Source: Shewanella sp. HN-41
Lineage (GTDB): Bacteria; Pseudomonadota; Gammaproteobacteria; Enterobacterales; Shewanellaceae
Assembly (NCBI RefSeq): GCF_000217915.1
Contig: NZ_AFOZ01000037.1
Span: 1-64,000 of the forward strand
Direction of reading: 5' to 3'
DNA length: 64,000 nt
This document shows positions 9,297-18,549 of this stretch, piece by piece (position 1 is the first letter of the stretch; each line of letters starts with the position of its first letter). Both the position numbers and the translations under genes were made by a program. The notes below the pieces were generated by a model. That model made no database searches and was not told where the DNA came from. It saw only the letters and a list, made by a program, of their open reading frames with translations.

Positions 9297-9330
9297 ACTG
9301 CGGCTTTACTCAAACGATTAAAACCGCAGT
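9297..9330 (-). other. Stem-loop between hcp and hcr
   Basis: ACTGCGG (9297-9303) and CCGCAGT (9324-9330) pair perfectly around a 20-base loop in the short hcp-hcr junction. It lacks a T tract. It may be an intercistronic stability or attenuation element; the evidence is only the inverted repeat. Confidence 0.3.
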
Positions 9331-9352
9331 TAAGCAAGGGTTCTCGGTTGAC

Positions 9353-11016
9353 TTAGGCCACGTTTAACATGGTTTTCAAATCAGCCTCAACGGTCGTGGT
9401 ATTGCGTAGGCCAAACTTATCTTCCAAAATTTTGGCTAAATTCGCCGTTAGGAAGGCTGGAGGGGTTGGGCCTGTACGAATGTTTTTACCCCAAGGGAGA
9501 GCAAGGTCAACAATACAACAATGGCTTTTTGCTCGAACCATGAAAGCACTAAGCTAAGGGGTAATTCATTAATATCGCACTCAAAAATCTCTGAAAGTGC
9601 AATCGCAAGCTGAATGGCAGAATAAGCATCGTTACACTGGCCAATATCGAGTAAACGCGGGATTCCGTTGATATCACCAAAGTCGAGTTTATTGAACTTG
9701 TACTTGCCACAACCTAAGGTCAGGATCACTGAATCTTTAGGGGCAGATTTAGCCAGATCGGTAAAATAGCTTCTTTCAGCCTTATCGCCATCACAGCCCC
9801 CAACGAGGAAGAAGTGCTTGATTGAGCCATTTTTCACATTATCAACCACGGCAGGAGCCGCAGCCATTAAGGCATTACGGGCAAAACCAATGGTGATGTT
9901 GTGTGGAATTTCATCATAATTAAAGCCTTCTAAAGCAAGGGCTTTATCTACCACCGCCGAGAAATCATCACCCACAATATGTGTCACCCCAGGCCAGCCG
10001 ACAATGCTGCGGGTGAAAATGCGGTCGCTATAATTGCCCACATTGGGATCGATAATGCAGTTTGATGTCATCACCACAGCACCGGGGAAGTTAGCGAACT
10101 CCTTTTGTTGGTTCTGCCAAGCGCTACCGTAGTTACCGACAAGGTGAGGATATTTTTTAAAGGCGGGATACGCGAGTGCTGGCAACATTTCACCGTGGGT
10201 ATACACATTGATGCCCTTGCCTGCGGTTTGCTCGAGGATAAGCTCTAAGTCCTTCATATCATGGCCGGAGACTAAAATCGCCTTGCCTTTAACTGACTTA
10301 GTATTCACCACTGTAGGCTCAGGGTGGCCGAAGGCCTCTGTCTCACCCGCATCGAGTAACGCCATAATGCGATAATTAAGCTGGCCTATGTCCATCGCAG
10401 TGGTGAATAACTTGTCTCCATCGACACTAGGCTCACCTAAGAATGCCATAATTTCATGGAAACGTTCTGCGATGCTGGCATCCGTTTTACCTAATACTCG
10501 AGCATGCTCCATATAGGCTGCTGCGCCCTTAAGGCCGTATAGGCAAAGCAGCCTTAACCCTAGGATATCCTCATGGATTTCATGCTTGTCTTTATTCAAA
10601 AGTGCAATAGGCGCCTGAGAAAGCATTTCAACTTTGGTCGTCCCCAACACTAATTGAGCGACTTCAGGAACCTGCTCTGCAACGATTCCCGCCGTCTCAC
10701 ATGCCGCTTCATAGGCAAGCTTTAAACTCGCACGATACTTAGCGGCCTGCTGCGCGTAGGCAATAAGGCGTTCATCGTCAAAATTGACGTTAGTCAGCGT
10801 AGAGAAAAATGCCTTAGGCACAAAACTGTCAACTTCGGCATCGATAATGCCCAGCCCGCGAGCTTTGACCGCATACACAGACACGCCCTGCAGCATATAA
10901 ATCAATAAATCCTGCAGATCGGACGTTGCCGCCAACTTGCCACACATACCTTGGGAATAACTACAACCATTGCCAGCGGGTGTACGGATGGTTTGCTCAC
11001 ACTGAATACAAAACAT
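9353..11016 (-). CDS. hcp: Hcp, hybrid cluster protein / hydroxylamine reductase (one frame break as read)
   Basis: Hcp is an iron-sulfur protein with a 4Fe-4S cluster and a hybrid Fe-S-O cluster. It reduces nitric oxide or hydroxylamine under anaerobic nitrosative stress. N-terminal cysteines C3, C6, C18 and C25 form the first cluster site. Later Cys residues, for example in [16 protein letters not shown] and [11 protein letters not shown], belong to the hybrid cluster. The frame breaks at 9483-9487: five T where six restore [16 protein letters not shown] and the remaining C-terminus to the stop at 9353. Corrected length is 554 residues, the normal class size. It is first in an hcp-hcr pair behind an NsrR-like operator. 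Confidence 0.92.
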
Positions 11017-11036
11017 GGATAGACTCCTAATTTAAA

Positions 11037-11059
11037 TTCATGCTTTATTTATGCATGTT
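11037..11059 (-). promoter_or_regulatory. Candidate NsrR operator upstream of hcp
   Basis: Read on the minus strand, the site begins AACATGCAT, a full left arm of the NsrR consensus (AANATGCAT). The other half, after five bases, matches six of the eight constrained positions. It lies about 20-43 bases before the hcp start. NsrR, the NO-sensing repressor, controls hcp-hcr in many gammaproteobacteria, so the position fits. The assignment is inferred from the motif. Confidence 0.5.
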
Positions 11060-11183
11060 TAAAACTAGTCTACCGAAACCCTGTATAAGCGACAGCAATT
11101 TCTAAAATTCAATATCAAATGTTAGAGAAAGATCACCTTAAGCAAATGCTAATAAATATAAAAATCCTAGCTAACGCCCATAA

Positions 11184-11211
11184 AAAAACGCCCATCATTG
11201 ATGGACGTTTC
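11184..11211 (-). terminator. Terminator of the aroF-tyrA operon
   Basis: On the minus strand AAACGTCCATC pairs with GATGGGCGTTT (one G.T pair) around AAT and runs into a T-rich end. It begins about 20 bases after the tyrA stop. Confidence 0.8.
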
Positions 11212-11230
11212 TTACATAACTAATTGTTTA

Positions 11231-12370
11231 TTAATTAGCTTTCATATCACTAACCGATTGTAACATAATGCGACTTTCACGCTGAAACTGCGGTGCAAAC
11301 TCCCCAAACCACGTAGCAACAGTTTGAAACTGCTTAATAAACTCATCCCTATCACCACGCTTTAGCAGCTCTAATGCTTCACGGTAGTTATCTAAATAAT
11401 CGCCGATAGCGTGCTGGCTATCCTGCTGGGCAAAAATAATATCTGCGTAAAGCTCAGGACTTTGGGCGAATAAACGCCCGACCATGGCTAATTCCAAACG
11501 ATAAATCGGCGAGCTAAATTGCAGTAAAGTATCGATATCCGCCTCTTCCTTACACAGATTCAAACCATAGACAAAGGTCGAGAAATGGCGCATCGCCTGC
11601 ACTAACTGCATCGCACTGTCGTGGCGCTCGGGCTCAGCTTCGACAATCCGCGCCCCCCAAATGGTGATCTGTTCGAGCAACCATTGGTATTTATCAGGCT
11701 CACGTCCGTGACACACCACGACGACTTGCTTTGCTAAGCTCCCAACATCGGGACCAAACATGGGGTGGAATCCCACCACGGGGCCTTTATGGGCCTCGAG
11801 CATGGCGTTAACTGGCTCAGTTTTGATGGACGTTAAGTCGGCTAAAATGCAATCCTTTGGCAACTGAGTCAGTTTTTCACGAATAAGCTCACAGGTGATG
11901 GCAATAGGCACTGTCACCAACACCATTCCTGCCTCGGCAAATAAACTATCCGCTTGCTGCCAGTCATCTTTATCAAGAATATTAACTTGATAACCCGACA
12001 GCTTCAGCATCTGTTGGAATAAGCCGCCAAGCTGACCTTTACCACCGACAATCACCACTGGGCCGAGATCTTTTTTGACTTGTTTAAAGCCAACATCTTT
12101 TTCATTGAGATAAGACTCACGCATCAAGCGGCGTAGAATGTCCTCAATTAGTTGTGGTGCAATCCCCATCGCATTGGCTTCTTCACGGCGTTTAGCCAAC
12201 ATAGCCGCTTCCCGCTGTGGCGCATAAATTGGTAGTCCTGCGGCGTGTTTTACCGTACCAACCTGTGCGACTAAATCCAATCGTTTACGCAGTAAATGCA
12301 ATAATTGCTGATCGACACCGTCGATAAGTCCACGAAGGTTCTCTAGCTCGGCCGTTGTTTTTTCATTCAT
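11231..12370 (-). CDS. tyrA: TyrA, chorismate mutase / prephenate dehydrogenase
   Basis: The 379-residue bifunctional enzyme converts chorismate through prephenate to 4-hydroxyphenylpyruvate in tyrosine synthesis. Residues 5-90 form an AroQ chorismate mutase domain, with basic residues in [16 protein letters not shown]. From about residue 105 an NAD-binding prephenate dehydrogenase domain begins with [14 protein letters not shown]. Further matches to TyrA include FHPMFGPDV and MQAMRH-type sequence. It lies 20 bases after aroF in a two-gene tyrosine operon, as in enteric bacteria. Confidence 0.95.
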   Translation of the reverse strand: MNEKTTAELENLRGLIDGVDQQLLHLLRKRLDLVAQVGTVKHAAGLPIYAPQREAAMLAKRREEANAMGIAPQLIEDILRRLMRESYLNEKDVGFKQVKKDLGPVVIVGGKGQLGGLFQQMLKLSGYQVNILDKDDWQQADSLFAEAGMVLVTVPIAITCELIREKLTQLPKDCILADLTSIKTEPVNAMLEAHKGPVVGFHPMFGPDVGSLAKQVVVVCHGREPDKYQWLLEQITIWGARIVEAEPERHDSAMQLVQAMRHFSTFVYGLNLCKEEADIDTLLQFSSPIYRLELAMVGRLFAQSPELYADIIFAQQDSQHAIGDYLDNYREALELLKRGDRDEFIKQFQTVATWFGEFAPQFQRESRIMLQSVSDMKAN

Positions 12371-12390
12371 ACTTTGAGTCCATTAAGCAC

Positions 12391-13482
12391 TTAGGCATTT
12401 GCCACTTTCAACGTATTAAAACGTGTGGTGAGTATCGAAGATAACTTCGATGCACCTTGGCGTAAAACGGTTTCGGTTTTTTCCCAATTAATACAGGAAT
12501 CCGTCACAGAAACACCGTACGCTAACTCGCTTAATGGCTTATCACAGCTCTGATTTCCTTCATTTAAATGACTTTCTAACATCACACCGATAATAGACTT
12601 ATTGCCATGGTAGATTTGTGTAAAAACATCCTCGCACACGGGAATTTGCCGTGCATAATCCTTGGAGGAGTTACCATGACTACAATCGATGATAAGGCGA
12701 GCATTGAGCTTGGCCTTATGTAGCTGCGCTTCACATTCAGCCACGCTGGCGGCATCGTAATTGGGTGTCGCGCCGCCACGCAGGATCACATGCCCATCGG
12801 GGTTACCCGCCGTTTGCAATAGTGCAACCTGGCCTTGCTGGTTAATGCCCATAAATCTGTGGCTACTGGCCGCCGATTTAAGTGCATTAATTGCCACATC
12901 GAGCTTACCATCTGTGCCATTTTTAAAGCCGACGGGCATAGACAGGCCCGAAGCCATCTCCCTATGGGTTTGCGATTCAGTGGTGCGAGCACCAATCGCC
13001 GACCAAGTCACTAACTCAGAAATATATTGTGGGCTGATAGGATCGAGCGCTTCGGTGGCGACAGGCAACTCGAGTTCGGCCAGCCAAATCATCAGCTCAC
13101 GAGCCATCTTTAAGCCCTTCTCGACATCGAAGGACTCGTCCATATCGGGATCGTTAATCATCCCCTTCCAACCCACTGTGGTGCGCGGCTTTTCAAAGTA
13201 CACTCGCATTAAAATATAAAACTCATCACTGAGCTCATCGTGCAACTTTTTAAGTTTTAAGGCGTATTCCTTAGCCGCAGTGATATCGTGGATAGAGCAA
13301 GGGCCAGCGACAATCAGCACTCGGTTATCGCGTTTATGGACAATATCGGCGACGGTTTTGCGGGCATTGAGGATATAACGATAGGCATGTTCGGAGAGTG
13401 GCAGCGCATTTTTAAGCTCTTGCGGCGTAATTAAGATCTTCTCTGAACTAATGTGTACGTTATTTATCGTATCCTGCTGCAT
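12391..13482 (-). CDS. aroF: AroF, type I-alpha DAHP synthase (Tyr-sensitive class)
   Basis: The 363-residue enzyme joins phosphoenolpyruvate and erythrose 4-phosphate in the first step of the shikimate pathway. Diagnostic motifs are AGPCSIHD, MRVYFEKPRTTVGWKG, TESQTHREMASGLSMPVGFKNG and DCSHGNSSKDY. The N-terminus MQQDTINNVHI, with Asn8, matches Tyr-regulated AroF isozymes. The reading frame extends 32 codons further upstream, but the ATG at 13480-13482 has AGGTGG properly spaced and matches AroF length. It is cotranscribed with tyrA. All catalytic motifs are intact, in contrast to the DAHP-synthase-like tail of PheA. Confidence 0.95.
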   Translation of the reverse strand: MQQDTINNVHISSEKILITPQELKNALPLSEHAYRYILNARKTVADIVHKRDNRVLIVAGPCSIHDITAAKEYALKLKKLHDELSDEFYILMRVYFEKPRTTVGWKGMINDPDMDESFDVEKGLKMARELMIWLAELELPVATEALDPISPQYISELVTWSAIGARTTESQTHREMASGLSMPVGFKNGTDGKLDVAINALKSAASSHRFMGINQQGQVALLQTAGNPDGHVILRGGATPNYDAASVAECEAQLHKAKLNARLIIDCSHGNSSKDYARQIPVCEDVFTQIYHGNKSIIGVMLESHLNEGNQSCDKPLSELAYGVSVTDSCINWEKTETVLRQGASKLSSILTTRFNTLKVANA

Positions 13483-13586
13483 GCTTACCACCTGAGACTG
13501 AGTGTTATACCCTGTTTTAAAGCTCATCTTCAAAAGCTTGGGTGTGAGTTTGTTCGTAAAAAATGATGACATCACCAATGTAATTC

Positions 13587-13606
13587 CGTAATGCTACACC
13601 ATTACA
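13587..13606. promoter_or_regulatory. Candidate operator palindrome upstream of aroF
   Basis: On the minus strand TGTAATG is separated by six bases from CATTACG, a 20-bp near-perfect inverted repeat about 105 bases before the aroF start. TyrR controls aroF-tyrA in enteric bacteria, but its box (TGTAAA-N6-TTTACA) is two bases shorter, so TyrR is only one possibility. Confidence 0.35.
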
Positions 13607-13721
13607 ATAGGGAGTCACTATGCCTGCAAACGGTTTGAAGATCAAGGAGAAGTGTTAGAAATAGTACTTGAGCAACGCGAAGAGACAGCAACAAGCGGAA
13701 ATTGACTTAAAAAACAATAAC

Positions 13722-13746
13722 AAAAAACCGCCACTAGGGCGGTTTT
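13722..13746 (-). terminator. Terminator of the rpsP-rimM-trmD-rplS operon
   Basis: On the minus strand AAAACCGCC pairs with GGCGGTTTT around CTAGT, followed by further T residues. It lies about 40 bases after rplS. Confidence 0.88.
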
Positions 13747-13786
13747 CTGTGCGAACACTACGTCTTGTTTTCTGTAGCGGGTACTA

Positions 13787-14140
13787 TTACTTAGTAGCCA
13801 GCTTTTCACGGATACGTGCAGATTTACCTGAACGATCACGTAAGTAGTACAGTTTGGCGCGACGAACGCGACCACGACGCTTAACTTCAATGCTAGCGAT
13901 CAGCGGGCTGTGCGTTTGGAATGCACGCTCAACACCTTCGCCATTAGAGATTTTACGTACTGTGAATGCAGAGTGCAGACCACGGTTACGCTTAGCAATT
14001 ACAACGCCTTCAAAAGCCTGTAAACGCTCTTTGTCACCTTCTTTAACACGAACCTGAACTACTACTGTATCACCAGCACCAAACGCAGGTACGTCTTGTT
14101 TCATTTGCTCATCGTTGAGCATTTTAATGATGTTGTTCAT
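13787..14140 (-). CDS. rplS: Ribosomal protein bL19
   Basis: The 117-residue protein lies at the 30S-50S interface of the ribosome. The sequence, from [18 protein letters not shown] through [18 protein letters not shown] to the basic [12 protein letters not shown] segment, is diagnostic of bL19 and full length. It is last in the rpsP-rimM-trmD-rplS operon and is followed by a strong terminator. Confidence 0.97.
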
Positions 14141-14174
14141 AACTTACTCCGTTCTAGAATTAACTGAGCTACGA

Positions 14175-14921
14175 CTAAGCATGCTTGTCCATTGCTTCAA
14201 CGAACTGCGCTAAAAGAGTCGTTTGTTCGTCAGTCAGAGCTAGATTTTCAAATAATTCTGGTCGTCTTAGAAAAGTCCTACCAAGGCTTTGCTGTAAACG
14301 CCAGAGTCTAATTTGTTCGTGGTTGCCACTTAGCAGCACCGCTGGCACATCGAGTCCATCTAGGCTTTCAGGGCGAGTGTAATGAGGACAATCCAGTAGA
14401 CCGTCGGAGAAAGAATCTTGCTCCGCCGAGGCTTGTTTTCCTAGCACGCCAGGAACCAATCTCGATACTGCATCTATGAGTGTCATTGCTGGTAATTCGC
14501 CGCCCGAAAGCACGTAATCACCAATTGACCACTCCTCATCCACCTCCGTTTGAATAATGCGTTCATCAATACCTTCGTATCGACCACAGACCAAAATCAA
14601 ACGTGATGATTGCGCCAACTCAGAAACGCCTTGCTGATCCAGCTTACGTCCTTGAGGTGACAAGTAAATCACCTTCGCACCTTCACCCGCAGCAGCTCTC
14701 GCTGCATGGATGGCATCGCGCAAGGGTTGCACCATCATCAACATGCCGGGACCACCGCCGTAAGGTCGGTCATCTACCGTACTGTGTCTATCATGGGTGA
14801 AATCGCGGGGATTCCAGGTTTGCAACTCCAGCAGGCCGTTTTTCACGGCTCGACCCGTAACACCAAAGTCTGTCACGGCACGGAACATCTCTGGGAACAG
14901 GGTTATTACCCCTAACCACAT
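14175..14921 (-). CDS. trmD: TrmD, tRNA (guanine-37-N1)-methyltransferase
   Basis: The 248-residue SPOUT-family enzyme methylates G37 next to the anticodon, preventing frameshifts. [13 protein letters not shown], the substrate-binding region [11 protein letters not shown] and the trefoil-knot region GRYEGIDER and [11 protein letters not shown] are all present. It sits between rimM and rplS, 15 bases after rimM. Confidence 0.97.
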   Translation of the reverse strand: MWLGVITLFPEMFRAVTDFGVTGRAVKNGLLELQTWNPRDFTHDRHSTVDDRPYGGGPGMLMMVQPLRDAIHAARAAAGEGAKVIYLSPQGRKLDQQGVSELAQSSRLILVCGRYEGIDERIIQTEVDEEWSIGDYVLSGGELPAMTLIDAVSRLVPGVLGKQASAEQDSFSDGLLDCPHYTRPESLDGLDVPAVLLSGNHEQIRLWRLQQSLGRTFLRRPELFENLALTDEQTTLLAQFVEAMDKHA

Positions 14922-14936
14922 CTGTTGTACCTCGAC

Positions 14937-15467
14937 TTAGAAGTCAGGATCCCAATCCACTAAAATCTGTTTACCTTGCAGATCCACCGTTTTGATGAAC
15001 TGCTCTGGGACAAAGGGGATCATACGTTCCACTTTGCCGAAACTATCTTTAGTGTTGGCCTTAACTAACAGCACATCGTTCGATCCTGTTTCCACGATCT
15101 GATCGACTATGCCCATGTTGTAACCCGTTGTATTGACCACTTCACAACCGATGAGATCACGCCAATAGAATTCATCTTCTGGCAATGCTTGCATCTGTTG
15201 CGGCAGGATTGCAATCTCACAATTTGTGAGCATTTGCGCTCTCTCCCGCGTGTTGACACCTTCAAGTTCGGCTACTACGGCCTTGCCTTGGTATCGCCAC
15301 TGAGTGACCTTTACTTCACGCCATTCACCATTTTCTTTAATAAGCCAAGGCGAATAGTCAAAGATACCTTCAACAGAATCGGTATAGGCGGTGATTTTCA
15401 GCCAACCTTTAATGCCATGACAGGAGCCTAATTTCCCCAGTACGACTGGCTGTTGGTTACTGCTCAT
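14937..15467 (-). CDS. rimM: RimM, 30S ribosome maturation factor
   Basis: The 176-residue protein assists assembly of the 30S head and binds ribosomal protein S19. The N-terminal RimM barrel ([18 protein letters not shown]) and C-terminal PRC-like domain ([11 protein letters not shown] ... [15 protein letters not shown]) are both present. The frame begins one codon earlier with TTG, but ATG at 15465-15467 is the likely start, with AAGG about nine bases upstream. Second gene of the rpsP operon. Confidence 0.95.
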   Translation of the reverse strand: MSSNQQPVVLGKLGSCHGIKGWLKITAYTDSVEGIFDYSPWLIKENGEWREVKVTQWRYQGKAVVAELEGVNTRERAQMLTNCEIAILPQQMQALPEDEFYWRDLIGCEVVNTTGYNMGIVDQIVETGSNDVLLVKANTKDSFGKVERMIPFVPEQFIKTVDLQGKQILVDWDPDF

Positions 15468-15487
15468 CAATCTATACCTTAACGCTA

Positions 15488-15739
15488 TTAAGCAGTTGCT
15501 TTACGAGCGTCTTTGATCAATTTTGCTACGCGATCAGTTGTCGCAGCGCCGTTAGAAACCCAGTGCTCAACGCGAGCTAGGTCTAAACGTAAAGTTTCTT
15601 CTTGGCCGCGGGCCAATGGGTTGAAGAAACCAACACGCTCAATGAAACGACCGTCACGAGCGTTACGGCTGTCAGCAACAACGATGTTGTAAAATGGACG
15701 CTTTTTAGCGCCGCCACGAGCTAAACGAATGGTAACCAT
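15488..15739 (-). CDS. rpsP: Ribosomal protein bS16
   Basis: The 83-residue 30S subunit protein begins [18 protein letters not shown], the bS16 signature, and is full length. It heads the rpsP-rimM-trmD-rplS operon, 218 bases downstream of ffh on the same strand. Confidence 0.97.
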   Translation of the reverse strand: MVTIRLARGGAKKRPFYNIVVADSRNARDGRFIERVGFFNPLARGQEETLRLDLARVEHWVSNGAATTDRVAKLIKDARKATA

Positions 15740-15783
15740 GCGTTTTCAATCCTCTAATGATTTGCTTGAAGCAAAAATAAAAA

Positions 15784-15813
15784 CTGGAACCCCGTGTTCG
15801 CGAAGAGTCCCAG
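15784..15813 (-). other. Hairpin in the rpsP 5' leader
   Basis: On the minus strand CTGGGAC and GTTCCAG can pair (seven pairs, one G.T) around 16 bases, about 45 bases upstream of the rpsP start. It could be a leader or regulatory structure or the end of the ffh transcript. The rest of the ffh-rpsP gap shows nothing else clear. Confidence 0.3.
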
Positions 15814-15957
15814 ATAGAAAGCCGGAAGATTTTACCTGACTTTTCAACGAATGCAACCAAATCTGGCGATTATTAAACCTGCCACCCTAGTGCGCTCGTC
15901 GGTCTAAGCTTAATCAACCGACTGATAAAACATTAACTTTGGTCAAAATTGTTGAAA

Positions 15958-17331
15958 TTAACGTCCGGGAAATTTCATTCCACCCGGCATCATGCCACGC
16001 ATTCCGCGCATCATTTTTTGCATGCCGCCCTTGGCCGACATTTTTTTCATCATCTTTTGCATCTGGGTAAACTGTTTCAATAAACGGTTTACGTCTTGGA
16101 TTTGTGTACCTGAACCCGCTGCGATACGACGTTTACGTGAGCCTTTGATTAAATCCGGGTTTTTGCGCTCTTTGGCCGTCATAGAATTAATGATGGCCTC
16201 CATTTGGCCCGTCATCTTGCCGTCTTGAATCTGTGCTAAGGCCTCTGGTGGCAATTGGCCGACACCGGGCAACTTTTCCAGCATGTTCATCATGCCGCCC
16301 ATGTTTTTCATTTGCTGTAACTGCTCACGGAAATCTTCTAAATCAAAGCTGCCGCCCTGCTTCACCTTCGAAGCCAGCTTCATCGCCTTTTCTTTATCGA
16401 CGCCGCGTTCAACTTCTTCGATAAGCGATAACACATCGCCCATGCCCAAAATACGTGAGGCAATACGGTCCGGATGGAAAGGCTCTAGGGCATCGGTCTT
16501 TTCACCCACCCCGAGGAATTTAATTGGCTTGCCTGTGATATGGCGAATCGATAATGCCGCACCGCCGCGGGCATCACCGTCGACCTTAGTTAAGATGACG
16601 CCCGTTAACGGCAAGGCTTCATTAAAGGCCTTGGCGGTATTGGCCGCATCTTGCCCCGTCATCGCATCGACAACGAAGAGAGTTTCGATGGGTTTAACCG
16701 CAGCATGCAGCGCCTTGATTTCATCCATCATGGCTTCATCGACGTGCAGACGGCCAGCGGTATCGAGGATCACCACATCAATAAATTTGAGTTTCGCGTG
16801 GGCAATGGCCGCTTTCGCGATATCTATGGGTTTTTGGCTCACATCCGATGGAAAAAACGCCACATCGACTTCACTAGCCAAGGTCTCAAGCTGTTTGATT
16901 GCCGCAGGGCGATAAACGTCAGCACTGACCACTAATACCGATTTCTTATGGCGAGTACGCAGTAATTTACCTAACTTGGCAACACTGGTGGTTTTACCGG
17001 CACCTTGCAAACCTGCCATCATAATCACGGCGGGTGGCTGAGTCGCTAAATCTAAGGCTTCATTCGCCTCGCCCATGGATTTTTCAAGTTCGCTTTGAAC
17101 TATCTTAATAAAGGCTTGGCCTGGGCTTAAACTTTTCGCCACTTCTTGGCCAACGGCGCGCTCTTTGACATTGTTAACGAACTCACGCACCACGGGCAGG
17201 GCAACATCGGCCTCCAGCAGTGCCATACGCACTTCGCGCAGGGTTTCCTTAACGTTTTCTTCAGTTAAGCGACCACGGCCACTGATATTTTTCAGCGTGC
17301 GTGACAGTCTGTCGGTTAGATTCTCAAACAT
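15958..17331 (-). CDS. ffh: Ffh, signal recognition particle protein
   Basis: The 457-residue SRP54 GTPase binds 4.5S RNA and signal sequences and docks with FtsY to deliver nascent membrane proteins. The N domain covers residues 1-90. The G domain has P-loop GLQGAGKTT near 106 and DTAGRLHVDE, TKVDGDARGG and related GTPase motifs. The C-terminal M domain is very rich in Met and Gly, ending in MMRGMRGMMPGG. It is upstream of the rpsP operon and divergent from the CcsA-family gene. Confidence 0.97.
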   Translation of the reverse strand: MFENLTDRLSRTLKNISGRGRLTEENVKETLREVRMALLEADVALPVVREFVNNVKERAVGQEVAKSLSPGQAFIKIVQSELEKSMGEANEALDLATQPPAVIMMAGLQGAGKTTSVAKLGKLLRTRHKKSVLVVSADVYRPAAIKQLETLASEVDVAFFPSDVSQKPIDIAKAAIAHAKLKFIDVVILDTAGRLHVDEAMMDEIKALHAAVKPIETLFVVDAMTGQDAANTAKAFNEALPLTGVILTKVDGDARGGAALSIRHITGKPIKFLGVGEKTDALEPFHPDRIASRILGMGDVLSLIEEVERGVDKEKAMKLASKVKQGGSFDLEDFREQLQQMKNMGGMMNMLEKLPGVGQLPPEALAQIQDGKMTGQMEAIINSMTAKERKNPDLIKGSRKRRIAAGSGTQIQDVNRLLKQFTQMQKMMKKMSAKGGMQKMMRGMRGMMPGGMKFPGR

Positions 17332-17659
17332 TATCCTGCTCTATACCTTTAAGGATCTCGATTAATGGACTGTATTATAACGATGCGGGCGCATTATGCT
17401 ACTGCCACACTCATCTTGCGGGCACTTAAGCATTTTTCTTGCACTGGCTCATATTTTACCGTTAGAGGCGAACTATTTACTCCTAACAATAAGAATCTGC
17501 TAAATTTTGCAACTCATGTCACTGCCCATTTGTCGACAGCTCATGTTATTCTAAGGAAAATATTGATCTGTATGCCAAGTTAATACCCAAACAACCTGAA
17601 GATGCAGGATTCTGCGGGAATTTAAGGCACCTTTAACAACACGAATAGGTTAATTACCC
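17332..17659. promoter_or_regulatory. Divergent intergenic region ffh / CcsA-family gene
   Basis: This 328-bp gap should hold the promoters of both divergent genes. A 72-codon plus-strand open frame at 17365-17583 has no recognisable protein character and no convincing Shine-Dalgarno, so I do not call it. No clear operator was recognised. Confidence 0.5.
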
Positions 17660-18448
17660 ATGGTCATTTTTTCCGCCTCAGCCATGTTTTTTTACTGCAT
17701 TGCATTGGTATTAGTGACAAGTCGACTGTTCCACCCTGAGGGGCCTAATCGCCGAGCCGTTGCGGGTGTGGCGGCGATTGCCGTTATTTTACATGCCGCG
17801 GCGCTATCCCAAGCGATATTTACCAGCGACGGACAAAACTTCAGTCTGACTAATGTGATTTCATTAGTGAACTGGATTATCGCCTTCACCTTTACTGTGT
17901 TGATGTTCCGACTAAAAGTGATTGTGGTCGTTCCGGTGGTTTATGCCTGTTCCGTGTTATCCGTTGCGCTACTGTGGTTATTGCCGCCCAAGTTTATTAC
18001 CCACTTTGAGCTTTACCCTGAAGTCTTAGCCCATGTAGTGCTGTCACTTATGGCCTACAGTGCCTTAATGATCGCCGCCCTGTATGCGATTCAGCTGGCG
18101 ATGATCCAAAATAAGCTCAAGAAGAAACAACTGATGTTAAGTCCGGGTATTCCACCATTGATGACGGTTGAGAAACAGCTATATCACCTTGTGATCATTG
18201 GCGTTATCTTGCTGAGTTTATCCCTCGCCACTGGATTTATATTCCTCGATGACATGTTTGCCGATGGCAAAGGCCATAAGGCAATTCTGTCGATTATGGC
18301 TTGGTTCGTGTATATCACTATGCTATGGCAGCAATATTCGGTCGGCTGCAAGATCCGCACCGCCGTTATTTACACTTTAACGGGTGCAACCCTGCTCTCA
18401 CTGGCTTATTTTGGCGCGCGTATTGTTAAAGAGTTAATCCTCAGCTAA
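17660..18448 (+). CDS. CcsA/CcmC-family inner-membrane protein (YpjD-like)
   Basis: The 262-residue protein has about eight hydrophobic segments and belongs to the cytochrome c assembly family that includes CcsA, CcmC and E. coli YpjD, all heme-handling membrane proteins. Conserved His residues at the ends of membrane segments (for example LHAAALS and AHVVLSLMAYSALMIAALYAIQL) fit the family. In E. coli ypjD is also divergent from ffh and next to the corC-type gene yfjD, so YpjD is the best match. Its exact role is not established by the sequence. Confidence 0.8.
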   Translation: MVIFSASAMFFYCIALVLVTSRLFHPEGPNRRAVAGVAAIAVILHAAALSQAIFTSDGQNFSLTNVISLVNWIIAFTFTVLMFRLKVIVVVPVVYACSVLSVALLWLLPPKFITHFELYPEVLAHVVLSLMAYSALMIAALYAIQLAMIQNKLKKKQLMLSPGIPPLMTVEKQLYHLVIIGVILLSLSLATGFIFLDDMFADGKGHKAILSIMAWFVYITMLWQQYSVGCKIRTAVIYTLTGATLLSLAYFGARIVKELILS

Positions 18449-18549
18449 TAATGTTAAGCCTGCGATATGATGAATGCCTTCGCTGGCTTGACACTCCTTT
18501 GAAATATCGGTATTTACTTAAGTTTGCTGGCTAATTTGGGATCGACTTT

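Noticed and set aside
13587..13606. Firm TyrR box upstream of aroF
   Set aside because: The palindrome is two bases longer than the TyrR consensus spacing, so it is listed only as a candidate operator.
17365..17583. 72-codon ORF in the ffh upstream gap
   Set aside because: No Shine-Dalgarno, no recognisable protein features and biased residue content; it lies in an expected divergent promoter region.
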